Of a DNA stretch of 9,155 nucleotides, positions 1 through 6,054 are shown one piece after another. The position numbers and the translations under genes were made by a program. The notes beneath the pieces are model-generated. The model ran no database searches. It was given only the letters and a program-made list of their open reading frames with translations, and was not told where the DNA came from. Source of the stretch: RYN-417 sp043743105 (GTDB lineage Bacteria; Patescibacteriota; Saccharimonadia; Saccharimonadales; JACDBH01); contig JAYTXD010000016.1 of NCBI GenBank assembly GCA_043743105.1, positions 1-9,155 on the forward strand, given 5' to 3'. How positions within the stretch are numbered: position 1 is the stretch's first letter; every line of letters starts with the position of its first letter.

Positions 1-1
1 C

Positions 2-142
2 TGTCAATGTATCTACAGATATATCTCCAGAAAAGATAAATCATTCAACCTCAAAGATCATCTAGCCAAAACCAGCGTATTTGATTTGCGGGGGCTATAT
101 GTCTTAGTCAGATTTACCCTGGGAACGAGCGATTTTGCGTAA
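2..142 (+). CDS. C-terminal tail of an unidentified upstream gene (partial)
   Basis: This frame is open from the window edge to a TAA at 140-142 and would encode about 46 C-terminal residues, basic at first and then hydrophobic, ending in RGLYVLVRFTLGTSDFA. It ends five bases before the GTG start of the trehalase gene, which fits an operon junction. The fragment is too short for me to recognise a family. A competing reading is the next frame (3-65, ending TAG), which is shorter but also plausible, and the segment 78-100 resembles a repeat arm found again at 5985-6007. Whether this stretch is coding at all is therefore uncertain. The first frame is closed by TAA at 37-39. Confidence 0.33.
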   Translation, partial: CQCIYRYISRKDKSFNLKDHLAKTSVFDLRGLYVLVRFTLGTSDFA

Positions 143-147
143 GTCCA

Positions 148-1467
148 GTGAAAAAATTAACCAAAACGCGTACGCTCATACGTGGTAAAGTCTTAAGTAT
201 GGTTCTGTCCAAAATTCCATTAGCGCAAGCGATTATCGATAAACTAAACCCCGGCGATATTAAAATAGGCCACGGCGTGCGGGACAGAGCATTGGCATAT
301 ATTGACGCCTATTGGGGACAACTTGGGCGGCACCATACCGAAGACCACGGTACGCTAGTTGGCTTGCCATTTCCGTATGTTGTACCTTCGGCAGGCACGG
401 TAGCGGGCTTTCAGTTTGAGGAGCAATATTATTGGGATAGTTATTTTACAGCACTCGGCTTTAATGACACCAAACACCAGTCGTTAGTAGAAGGTATGCT
501 TGAAAACCTTATTTATTTGTTTAAGCGGTTTCATCTTATTCCCAATGCATCACGAATGTATTTTACGAGTCGTTCGCAGCCACCACTCCTGACAAGTTTT
601 ATATTTCATGTTTACGACACTTACGGCAAGGATATTGAGTGGCTACGCGAGCACATGGCGGTTGCGCAAGAGGAGTACGAAAAGGTCTGGATGAACGATA
701 CGCATCCACAGTGGCACAATGTCTACAAAAAACTGAGCCGCTATTATGATGTAAATGTACTACATGACCTGGCTGAGGCAGAGAGCGGTTGGGATATGAC
801 GCCGCGGTTTGAGCGAAAGTGCTTAGATTTTTTGCCGGTCGACTTAAACGCTCTTTTATACAAATATGAAACAGACTTTTCAAGGGCGGCAATGCTGTGT
901 GGTGAGCTAGAGCAGGCTGATGAATGGGAGCGCAGAGCACATCGTCGTAAAACAGCCATGAACGAACTAATGTGGGCCAAAATCCGTGGCTTTTACTTCG
1001 ACTATAACTTTGAGCGAAAGGTTCTTGGAGACATTTGGTCACTGGCTGCGTATTACACTATGTGGGCTGGCATGGCCACGGAAGAGCAGGCAAAACGGCT
1101 AGTAGACAACCTTATAAAGTTTGAAAAAGCGGGGGGCCTTACGGCTACAACGCGTCCGCTTATAGATACCAGCGTGCTATTTGGGTCACTTAAAGCTCAA
1201 TGGGCTTACCCCAATGGTTGGGCGCCACTGCACTATATTGTAGTTGAGGGTTTACGGCGCTATGGTTATGACGAAGTAGCCAAGCGGATCGCCAGCAAAT
1301 GGACGCGTAACAATTTGGCATGGTTTGATGCACACGGGGTCTTCTTAGAAAAATATAATGTCGTGAACACCCGCAAAAAGCCAGTCGAAGGTTTGTACCC
1401 TTCTCAAACTGGGTTTGGCTGGACTAATGCGGTGTTGGTGCGCTTTATAACGGATTTTAATCTTTAA
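148..1467 (+). CDS. Trehalase, glycoside hydrolase family 37, apparently cytoplasmic
   Basis: Predicted to hydrolyse alpha,alpha-trehalose to two glucoses by inversion. Seen: the first trehalase signature region is present as EEQYYWDSYF (91-100), then SRSQPP (141-146), SGWD (213-216) and the second signature QWAYPNGWAP (351-360). By alignment from memory with E. coli TreA, D216 is the catalytic acid and E401 in EKYNVV the base. FGWTN (423-427) closes the fold, but the glycine-rich loop before it is shortened to VEGLYPSQT. At 439 residues it is shorter than TreA or TreF (about 550-565), mainly through a short N-terminus. I see no signal peptide; the N-terminus is basic and only weakly hydrophobic. 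The GTG at 148 has no convincing ribosome site; ATG 199 (residue 18) is an alternative start. Family assignment is firm; that the substrate is trehalose rather than a related disaccharide is inferred. Confidence 0.9.
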   Translation: MKKLTKTRTLIRGKVLSMVLSKIPLAQAIIDKLNPGDIKIGHGVRDRALAYIDAYWGQLGRHHTEDHGTLVGLPFPYVVPSAGTVAGFQFEEQYYWDSYFTALGFNDTKHQSLVEGMLENLIYLFKRFHLIPNASRMYFTSRSQPPLLTSFIFHVYDTYGKDIEWLREHMAVAQEEYEKVWMNDTHPQWHNVYKKLSRYYDVNVLHDLAEAESGWDMTPRFERKCLDFLPVDLNALLYKYETDFSRAAMLCGELEQADEWERRAHRRKTAMNELMWAKIRGFYFDYNFERKVLGDIWSLAAYYTMWAGMATEEQAKRLVDNLIKFEKAGGLTATTRPLIDTSVLFGSLKAQWAYPNGWAPLHYIVVEGLRRYGYDEVAKRIASKWTRNNLAWFDAHGVFLEKYNVVNTRKKPVEGLYPSQTGFGWTNAVLVRFITDFNL

Positions 1468-1479
1468 ATCAGAGCCGTC

Positions 1480-1509
1480 TTGGAATTAACAGATAAGAAG
1501 TGGTAGAAT
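1480..1509 (+). promoter_or_regulatory. Sigma-70-type promoter of the metG operon
   Basis: TTGGAA at 1480-1485 and TAGAAT at 1504-1509 are separated by 18 bases, and TGG just upstream gives an extended -10 (TGnTAGAAT). Transcription should begin near 1515-1516, leaving a 5' leader of about 112 bases before metG. This is the best promoter I can see between the trehalase gene and metG, and it separates the two transcriptionally. Confidence 0.6.
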
Positions 1510-1515
1510 GTGGGC

Positions 1516-1569
1516 ATGTCAAAAGTACATTTTACCCTTGAAATTATGAATATGCCCATTTGGGCCTAA
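1516..1569 (+). promoter_or_regulatory. metG leader: possible 17-codon, Met-containing leader ORF overlapping a hairpin
   Basis: The predicted transcription start falls on or next to an ATG at 1516 that opens a 17-residue frame ending TAA at 1567-1569, with methionine codons at 1516, 1546 and 1552. A perfect inverted repeat GCCCA-TT-TGGGC (1554-1565) covers its last codons, followed by U-rich sequence to about 1590. This could be a leader peptide coupled to attenuation of the synthetase gene, or simply a spurious frame in a 5' UTR. I see no T-box consensus (AGGGTGG with NACCGCG), so classical T-box control is not supported. Confidence 0.25.
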
Positions 1570-1627
1570 CTCTTTATATCTTCATTTTTGTAATTAATTC
1601 TCTTAAAAAAAGTAAGCGAGGAATATC

Positions 1628-3079
1628 ATGAGTAATTTTTATGTAACCACTTCTATCCCCTACATCAACGGCGAGCCGCACATTGGTTTTGGCCTAGAAA
1701 TTACCATCGCGGATGTGATTGCTCGCTATGCACGGCAGCACGGCAGTAACGTTATTTTTACGACCGGAACCGACGAGCATGGTGGCAAAATTGAAGAAAA
1801 GGCAACCGAGCTAAAAATGACCCCGCAGGCCTTAGCCGACCAAAACTCGGCAAAGTTCCGCGAGCTGGCAACCGTACTCGACATAACCAATGACCGCTTT
1901 ATTCGCACAACCGATAAGGGTCATGTGCAGCGTGCGCAGATAGTTTGGAGAAATTTAGCCAAAGATATTTATAAAGGCAAGTATGTTGGCTGGTACTGTG
2001 TTGGTGACGAAGCTTTTTTTACCGAAACAGTCGTCAAAGAAAATAATGGTGTGTGCCCGGCGCACAATCGCCCTTATGACAAAATTGAAGAAGAAAACTA
2101 CTTTTTTAAGCTTTCTAGCTATACTGAAAAAATCTTAAAAGTTATCGAAGATGGGTCATTTAGGGTAGTGCCAGACACCAAGCGTAACGAGATTTTGGCG
2201 CTGCTCAAAGACGGTTTAGAAGACATTAGTATTTCTCGCCCCAAAGATAAGATTTCGTGGGGAATACCCGTTCCTGGCGACCCAAAGCAGGTCATGTATG
2301 TGTGGTTTGAGGCGCTCCTTAACTACATTACAGTGCTGGGTTACCCTGAGCACAAAGACTTTAAGGACTTTTGGCCGGCCAATGTGCAAGTAGTTGGCAA
2401 AGATATTACCCGCTTTCATGCAGCAATCTGGCCAGGTATTTTGCTTGGGCTTGGCTTGCCGCTGCCAAAAGCACTGTACGTGCATGGTTTTGTAAATGTG
2501 GCTGGTCAAAAGATTAGTAAGTCGCTTGGTAATGTCATAAATCCTGCCGAAATTGTCAAAACCTATGGGGTTGATGCTTTTCGTTACTTCTTTTTACGTC
2601 ATGTACCAAGCTATGGCGATGGAGACTTTAGTTATGAACAATTTGAGCGAGCTTACAATAACGAGCTTGGCAATGAGCTTGGTAACGCCGTCCAGCGCAC
2701 AGTAGTGATGATCGAAAAGTTCCAGCAAGGTTTGATTGGCGACATACCGGCTGCCGAGCATGATAACGCGGTGTACCATCAAGCAATTGCCGATTTTAAG
2801 TTTGACAGGGCACTGGACAGTGTGTGGGAGCAGGTACGGGGCCTAAACCAGCTTATTGACGAGCAAAAACCATGGATGATTGCAAAAGAGGGTGATATGG
2901 AACATTTGCGTGAGGTGCTCGCGAGTATGGTGAGTGACCTGCTAGAAATTGCCGATTCGTTGGTGCCTTTTTTGCCAAATACCGCTCAAGCAATCAAGAA
3001 TATCTTTGCTGAGGGGCTCTTAAACACGCCAAAATCTGTACTTTTCCCTAAAATAGAACTCCACAAGCCAACTGCATAA
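1628..3079 (+). CDS. metG: Methionyl-tRNA synthetase
   Basis: Class I aminoacyl-tRNA synthetase charging tRNA-Met in the cytoplasm. Seen: HIGF (18-21) in the HIGH position, TGTDEHG (46-52), WGIPVPGD (211-218), WFEA (226-229), and KISKS (295-299) in the KMSKS position, followed by a helical anticodon-binding domain to residue 483. It lacks the C-terminal EMAP/Trbp111-type tRNA-binding domain found in longer bacterial enzymes, so the length fits the short class. In the connective-peptide knuckle the usual C-x-x-C is CVGD (C124, D127), while CPAH (C143, H146) remains, so any zinc site would have a C-D-C-H ligand set. GAGG at 1618-1621, six bases before the ATG, fixes the start. First gene of the run that continues through the cysteine desulfurase gene; tatD follows two bases after the stop. 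Confidence 0.96.
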   Translation: MSNFYVTTSIPYINGEPHIGFGLEITIADVIARYARQHGSNVIFTTGTDEHGGKIEEKATELKMTPQALADQNSAKFRELATVLDITNDRFIRTTDKGHVQRAQIVWRNLAKDIYKGKYVGWYCVGDEAFFTETVVKENNGVCPAHNRPYDKIEEENYFFKLSSYTEKILKVIEDGSFRVVPDTKRNEILALLKDGLEDISISRPKDKISWGIPVPGDPKQVMYVWFEALLNYITVLGYPEHKDFKDFWPANVQVVGKDITRFHAAIWPGILLGLGLPLPKALYVHGFVNVAGQKISKSLGNVINPAEIVKTYGVDAFRYFFLRHVPSYGDGDFSYEQFERAYNNELGNELGNAVQRTVVMIEKFQQGLIGDIPAAEHDNAVYHQAIADFKFDRALDSVWEQVRGLNQLIDEQKPWMIAKEGDMEHLREVLASMVSDLLEIADSLVPFLPNTAQAIKNIFAEGLLNTPKSVLFPKIELHKPTA

Positions 3080-3081
3080 AC

Positions 3082-3855
3082 ATGATTGAGCTCATTGATA
3101 CGCATTGCCACCTGCAGTTTGCGGATTACCCGCTTGATGCCGAACAGACGCTTGTTAATGCCAAGAACGACGGTGTCGTGGGTATTATTGCGGTAGGCTG
3201 CACCCTAGAAGACAGCCGTTTGGCGGTAACGTTTGCGGCCGAGCATGATAACGCATGGGCGGCAATTGGCTTGCATCCGCATGAAGCAAAACAGTATGTT
3301 GGTGACAAAACGGCTCTTGCGGCGTTTGCCGAGCTTGCAGGCAGCCCAAAAGTAGTGGCGATAGGCGAAACAGGGCTCGATTTTTACTATAATCACTCTG
3401 ACAAAGCTGATCAGGAGCAGATTTTGCGGTTTCAGCTTGATTTGGCCCAAAAGCATAATTTGCCGCTTATTTTTCATGTCAGGGAGGCTTTTGCCGACTT
3501 TTGGCCCATTTTTGATGATTATAAAGGCCTGAGAGGGGTCATACATAGCTTTAGCTCAGGAACACAGGACCTAGATCAGATCGTGTCCAGGGGGCTCTAT
3601 GTGGGTCTCAATGGCATTATGACCTTCACAAAGCATGCCAACCAGCTAGCAGCGGCCAAAGCTGTTCCGCTGAGTAATTTACTTCTTGAAACTGATGCTC
3701 CCTACTTGACTCCAGCTCCTTTCCGTGGTAAAGTGGGTGAGTCGAAGTATGTGCGTATAACAGGAGAGTTTTTAGCTCAGCTCCGCGGAGAATCCCTGGA
3801 AAATCTGGCAGAGGCCACTACTACTAACGCGCGTCGACTTTTTACACTGCTATGA
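3082..3855 (+). CDS. tatD: TatD-family metal-dependent hydrolase (putative DNase)
   Basis: TIM-barrel amidohydrolase-superfamily protein; characterised relatives act as Mg-dependent 3'-5' DNases or in tRNA end processing and DNA fragmentation. Seen: DTHCHL (6-11) with metal ligands H8 and H10, GLHPHE (63-68), GETGLDFYY (95-103) with bridging E96, FHVREAF (131-137) with H132, IHSFSSG (154-160) with H155, and the family signature LLLETDAPYLTPAPFRGK (200-217) with D205. All expected ligands are present and 257 residues is normal for the family. The usual NEP after the signature is replaced by GES. The ATG lies two bases after metG with no Shine-Dalgarno, so translation is probably coupled; its stop overlaps the next start as ATGA. 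metG-tatD adjacency is common across bacteria, for example in Firmicutes. Confidence 0.94.
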   Translation: MIELIDTHCHLQFADYPLDAEQTLVNAKNDGVVGIIAVGCTLEDSRLAVTFAAEHDNAWAAIGLHPHEAKQYVGDKTALAAFAELAGSPKVVAIGETGLDFYYNHSDKADQEQILRFQLDLAQKHNLPLIFHVREAFADFWPIFDDYKGLRGVIHSFSSGTQDLDQIVSRGLYVGLNGIMTFTKHANQLAAAKAVPLSNLLLETDAPYLTPAPFRGKVGESKYVRITGEFLAQLRGESLENLAEATTTNARRLFTLL

Positions 3856-4385
3856 AGAAACAAACTATATTTGCCCGCTCAGTAGAATCGTTAGAAAGTC
3901 TACGTGGACCGGAGACGATTATTACCCGTCACTTGGTTGAAGTGTCACGGAGTGTTGGCGGTATTCAATATTACGTTGGAGCGCTTTATGAACTTAATCA
4001 ACCTGCACCTGTTGAAACAGGCCATTATTACCAAACCGGCTGGCCAGAATATTTGATGCATCTTGGGGATAGTGCTGTACAGCCCGTTGCTCAGCCAGTT
4101 TTGCGTGCAGTTGAAAACGTCCCACGTACACGCACAATTCCTGGAGACGAAGTCATAATTGGCCAACGTCTGCTTGACCAGCTCCAGAGTCCAACGAACG
4201 AAAGCCTTGAGTCACTCGTACCAGTACAGTCATTACCTATTGATGCACCAGTACCAGTAGGTATTGTTGAAATTAGTGCAGGTATGACCGGGCAGCAACG
4301 TCTGTTAAATGAATTACGTGCAGCTGCACTTAGCGCATCAATACCACAAGGGGAAGCACATGACAATATTGCAAAAGCTGCTTAG
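3852..4385 (+). CDS. Conserved-looking protein of unknown function (177 aa)
   Basis: I do not recognise this protein. It begins in an ATGA overlap with the tatD stop and ends 26 bases inside the following gene, so coding is well supported by context. It is soluble in appearance, with no membrane segment or signal peptide. The first 75 residues alternate hydrophobic and polar positions (SVGGIQYYVGALYELN, 34-49; HYYQTGWPEYLMHLG, 58-72) and look like a small beta-rich domain. Residues 75-135 are proline- and valine-rich (VPVQSLPIDAPVPVG), suggesting a flexible linker, and the C-terminal 40 residues are predicted helical (MTGQQRLLNELRAAALSA). Its co-location with a synthetase, a nuclease and a desulfurase hints at a housekeeping role with RNA or nucleic acid, but nothing in the sequence proves it. 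Confidence 0.75.
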   Translation: MKKQTIFARSVESLESLRGPETIITRHLVEVSRSVGGIQYYVGALYELNQPAPVETGHYYQTGWPEYLMHLGDSAVQPVAQPVLRAVENVPRTRTIPGDEVIIGQRLLDQLQSPTNESLESLVPVQSLPIDAPVPVGIVEISAGMTGQQRLLNELRAAALSASIPQGEAHDNIAKAA

Positions 4386-4737
4386 TGGCACTAAAATACA
4401 GCATCAGCAAGACCGCGAGTCCGAGCTGCATCGTAATTTACTACGCCGCGAGGCAAAAATCGGTGGTGAGATTTTTGGACCTGTGGCAGCGGGTGGCAAG
4501 CGTGAGTTTTTTTGCCTCGACGAACATACCTGGATCTGGCATGAAGAATGGCTTGATCAAAGCAGCCAGCGTCACATCAAAACAACTCGTTATGACATTC
4601 GTCCAACCCGGATTCTAAAAGCCCAAGACGGCCAAACATATCAACATGTTACCATCGAAGAAGCCGAACGTTTACTACAAGCCGCAAAACTCTACGAAAC
4701 CCGCATCCGAAGCGAATTGTACGCGGCGTACGTCTAA
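4360..4737 (+). CDS. Small DEHTW-motif protein of unknown function (125 aa)
   Basis: The start is the ATG at 4360, set by AGGGGA (4349-4354) five bases upstream; an earlier in-frame non-ATG start at 4309 would lie deeper in the preceding gene without a ribosome site. The protein is soluble. A basic helical N-terminus (to about residue 32) leads into GGEIFGPVAAGGKREFFCLD (35-54), then the tryptophan- and acid-rich EHTWIWHEEWLD (55-66), a basic TTRYDIRPTRILK (75-87) and a C-terminal helix. I recall similar proteins, with DEHTWVWHEEW-like motifs, as unnamed proteins in Saccharibacteria and other CPR genomes, but this is memory only and no function is known to me. It lies 18 bases upstream of the desulfurase gene in the same run. 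Confidence 0.8.
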   Translation: MTILQKLLSGTKIQHQQDRESELHRNLLRREAKIGGEIFGPVAAGGKREFFCLDEHTWIWHEEWLDQSSQRHIKTTRYDIRPTRILKAQDGQTYQHVTIEEAERLLQAAKLYETRIRSELYAAYV

Positions 4738-4755
4738 GTTTGATAGGCTACAGCT

Positions 4756-5895
4756 ATGACTTATTTTGACTACGCGGCCGCAACACCGCTCAGCCCCATC
4801 GTATTAACCGCAATGCAGCCATATTTCGGCGAGGCATTTTATAATCCATCGGCACAGTATCTGGCCGCACAAGCTGTTCGTAAAGATGTAGAATCGGCTC
4901 GCGCAACGGTTGCTCGTATTGTGGGTGCGCGTCCACAGGAAATAATTTTTACGGCTGGCGGTACCGAGGCTAACAACTTGGCAATTTATGGCATTATGGC
5001 AAAGTATCCAGACACAAACTGTGTGGTAAGCGCAGTGGAGCATGACGCAGTGCTTGAGCCAGCCGCCCAATATAATAGCCGTATTGCAGCGGTAAAATCC
5101 GACGGGAGGATTGACCTCGAGGCCTTAGCCCAGCTTATTGATGATAAAACAGTGCTTGTAAGTGTGATGTATGCCAATAACGAAATTGGCACCGTGCAGC
5201 CACTCGCGAGCGTTGCCAAGATTTTGGCAGATATTCGCTGGCAGCGTACAAAAAGTGGCAACATGTTGCCGTTGTATTTGCATACCGATGCCTGCCAAGC
5301 GCCAAACTATTTACAAATTCTGCCCAATACACTGGGCGTGGATATGATGACCCTTAACGGGGGGAAGATATACGGACCAAAGCAGTCTGGTGTGCTGTTT
5401 GTTAAGTCAGGTATCGAGCTAGAACCCCTCGTAAGAGGTGGCGGGCAAGAACGGGGCCTACGCAGCGGTACCGAAAACGTTGCAGCAGTTGTTGGCTTTG
5501 CAGCCGCCCTACAAGAGGCTCATAGTATGCGCGGTATAGAATCGGCACGACTTTCTGAGCTGATGCATGATGCTGTGCAATTTATAACCAAAGAAATGCC
5601 CTCGGCGGTTTTAAACGGGGCTTTTGGGTATCGTTTGCCAAATAATTTACACATAACGTTTCCTGGTGCAGATAACGAACGACTTATGATGTTGCTGGAT
5701 GAGCAAGGCTTTCAGGTTGCGGTAGGCTCCGCATGTAGCGCCAGTAGTGACGAGCCATCGCATGTCCTAAGGGCAATTGGCATGAGCGACGCGGACGCCC
5801 GTTCATCACTACGCATCACCATGGGCCGCTCAACCACAAAGTCAGATGTACTAGCGCTGCTTGCAGTTTGTAAGACTCTTGCTGAAATAAAGTAG
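4756..5895 (+). CDS. Cysteine desulfurase, NifS/IscS type
   Basis: PLP-dependent fold-type I enzyme that takes sulfur from cysteine, leaving alanine and an enzyme persulfide. Seen: FDYAAATPL (4-12), AGGTEANNLAI (67-77), H96, YANNEIGTVQP (139-149), TDACQ (177-181) with D178 and Q181, K204 in NGGKIYGPK as the PLP lysine, RSGTEN (236-241) and the catalytic cysteine C327 in VGSACSASSDEPSH. The residue before the PLP lysine, usually His, is Gly here. At 379 residues it has the length of the NifS/IscS group. No IscU, IscR or mnmA is in the window, so whether it serves Fe-S assembly or tRNA thiolation cannot be told; in a reduced genome the tRNA route with MnmA is plausible. No strong Shine-Dalgarno; TGATAGGCT at 4741-4749 resembles an extended -10 and could give a leaderless internal transcript. 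Last gene of the metG run. Confidence 0.94.
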   Translation: MTYFDYAAATPLSPIVLTAMQPYFGEAFYNPSAQYLAAQAVRKDVESARATVARIVGARPQEIIFTAGGTEANNLAIYGIMAKYPDTNCVVSAVEHDAVLEPAAQYNSRIAAVKSDGRIDLEALAQLIDDKTVLVSVMYANNEIGTVQPLASVAKILADIRWQRTKSGNMLPLYLHTDACQAPNYLQILPNTLGVDMMTLNGGKIYGPKQSGVLFVKSGIELEPLVRGGGQERGLRSGTENVAAVVGFAAALQEAHSMRGIESARLSELMHDAVQFITKEMPSAVLNGAFGYRLPNNLHITFPGADNERLMMLLDEQGFQVAVGSACSASSDEPSHVLRAIGMSDADARSSLRITMGRSTTKSDVLALLAVCKTLAEIK

Positions 5896-5927
5896 AGGTT
5901 ATCTGCCAAAGCTCCCAGGCAAGTAAT

Positions 5928-6007
5928 CTATAGCCCCCCAAAAAACAAATACACTACTTTTGACAAGCCCTCTTTGGCTTGAATTATTTGTTTTTTGGGG
6001 GCTATAG
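5928..6007. repeat. Large inverted repeat with nested hairpin (80 bases)
   Basis: Left arm 5928-5951 and right arm 5985-6007 are reverse complements apart from one extra C in the left arm (six C against five G). Each has the pattern CTATAG, C-run, A-run, CAAATA as read from the outer edge. Inside the 33-base spacer is a second perfect hairpin, CAAGCC (5964-5969), loop CTCTTT, GGCTTG (5976-5981). The arms end sharply at CTATAG. It could be a miniature mobile or REP-like element, a bidirectional terminator, or an operator for the promoter 30 bases downstream. A diverged copy of the right arm, 19 of 23 positions alike and ungapped, lies at 78-100. Confidence 0.85.
5964..5996 (+). terminator. Possible rho-independent terminator of the metG-desulfurase run
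   Basis: The inner hairpin CAAGCC-CTCTTT-GGCTTG (5964-5981) is followed by the T-rich stretch AATTATTTGTTTTTT to 5996, as expected for an intrinsic terminator about 70 bases after the desulfurase stop. The T tract is also part of the right arm of the large inverted repeat, so the outer stem would compete with it once the whole element is transcribed. The six-base stem is on the weak side. Confidence 0.45.
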
Positions 6008-6015
6008 TTCTTTAT

Positions 6016-6044
6016 TTTACTCCTATTGCCATAAGGGGTATAAT
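6016..6044 (+). promoter_or_regulatory. Promoter for the ATPase-like cluster, nearly leaderless
   Basis: A perfect TATAAT at 6039-6044 has TTTACT (6016-6021, four of six matches to TTGACA) 17 bases upstream. Transcription should begin about 6050-6052, only a few bases before the ATG at 6055. No Shine-Dalgarno lies between; the AAGGGG at 6033-6038 is 16 bases from the start and would not be in the mRNA. This supports a leaderless or very short-leader transcript for the first gene. Confidence 0.6.
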
Positions 6045-6054
6045 TCTAACTAAT

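Noticed and set aside
599..1042. Long open frames on the - strand opposite the trehalase gene (599-1042, 744-980)
   Set aside because: They lie wholly antisense to a gene with clear catalytic motifs, have no ribosome site or promoter, and the translations show no recognisable domain.
1510..1627. T-box or S-box riboswitch before metG
   Set aside because: The leader is only about 112 bases and lacks the T-box core sequence, specifier stem and the SAM-riboswitch helices.
4091..4366. - strand open frame opposite the 177-residue unknown gene
   Set aside because: The + strand frame is fixed at both ends by overlaps with its neighbours; the antisense frame has a shadow-like composition and no start signal.
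4385..4618. A + strand 77-residue frame within the DEHTW-motif gene
   Set aside because: It is out of frame inside a gene with a good Shine-Dalgarno and remembered homologues, and it has no start signal of its own.
5928..6007. CRISPR repeat or tRNA gene in the intergenic inverted repeat
   Set aside because: There is one inverted pair and no regularly spaced direct repeats, and no cloverleaf, T-loop or anticodon pattern can be found.
5995..6054. Upstream TTG start adding 20 residues to the c-like protein
   Set aside because: It would begin inside the right arm of the inverted repeat and upstream of the TATAAT promoter; the ATG at 6055 is followed by a typical basic N-terminus and hydrophobic core.
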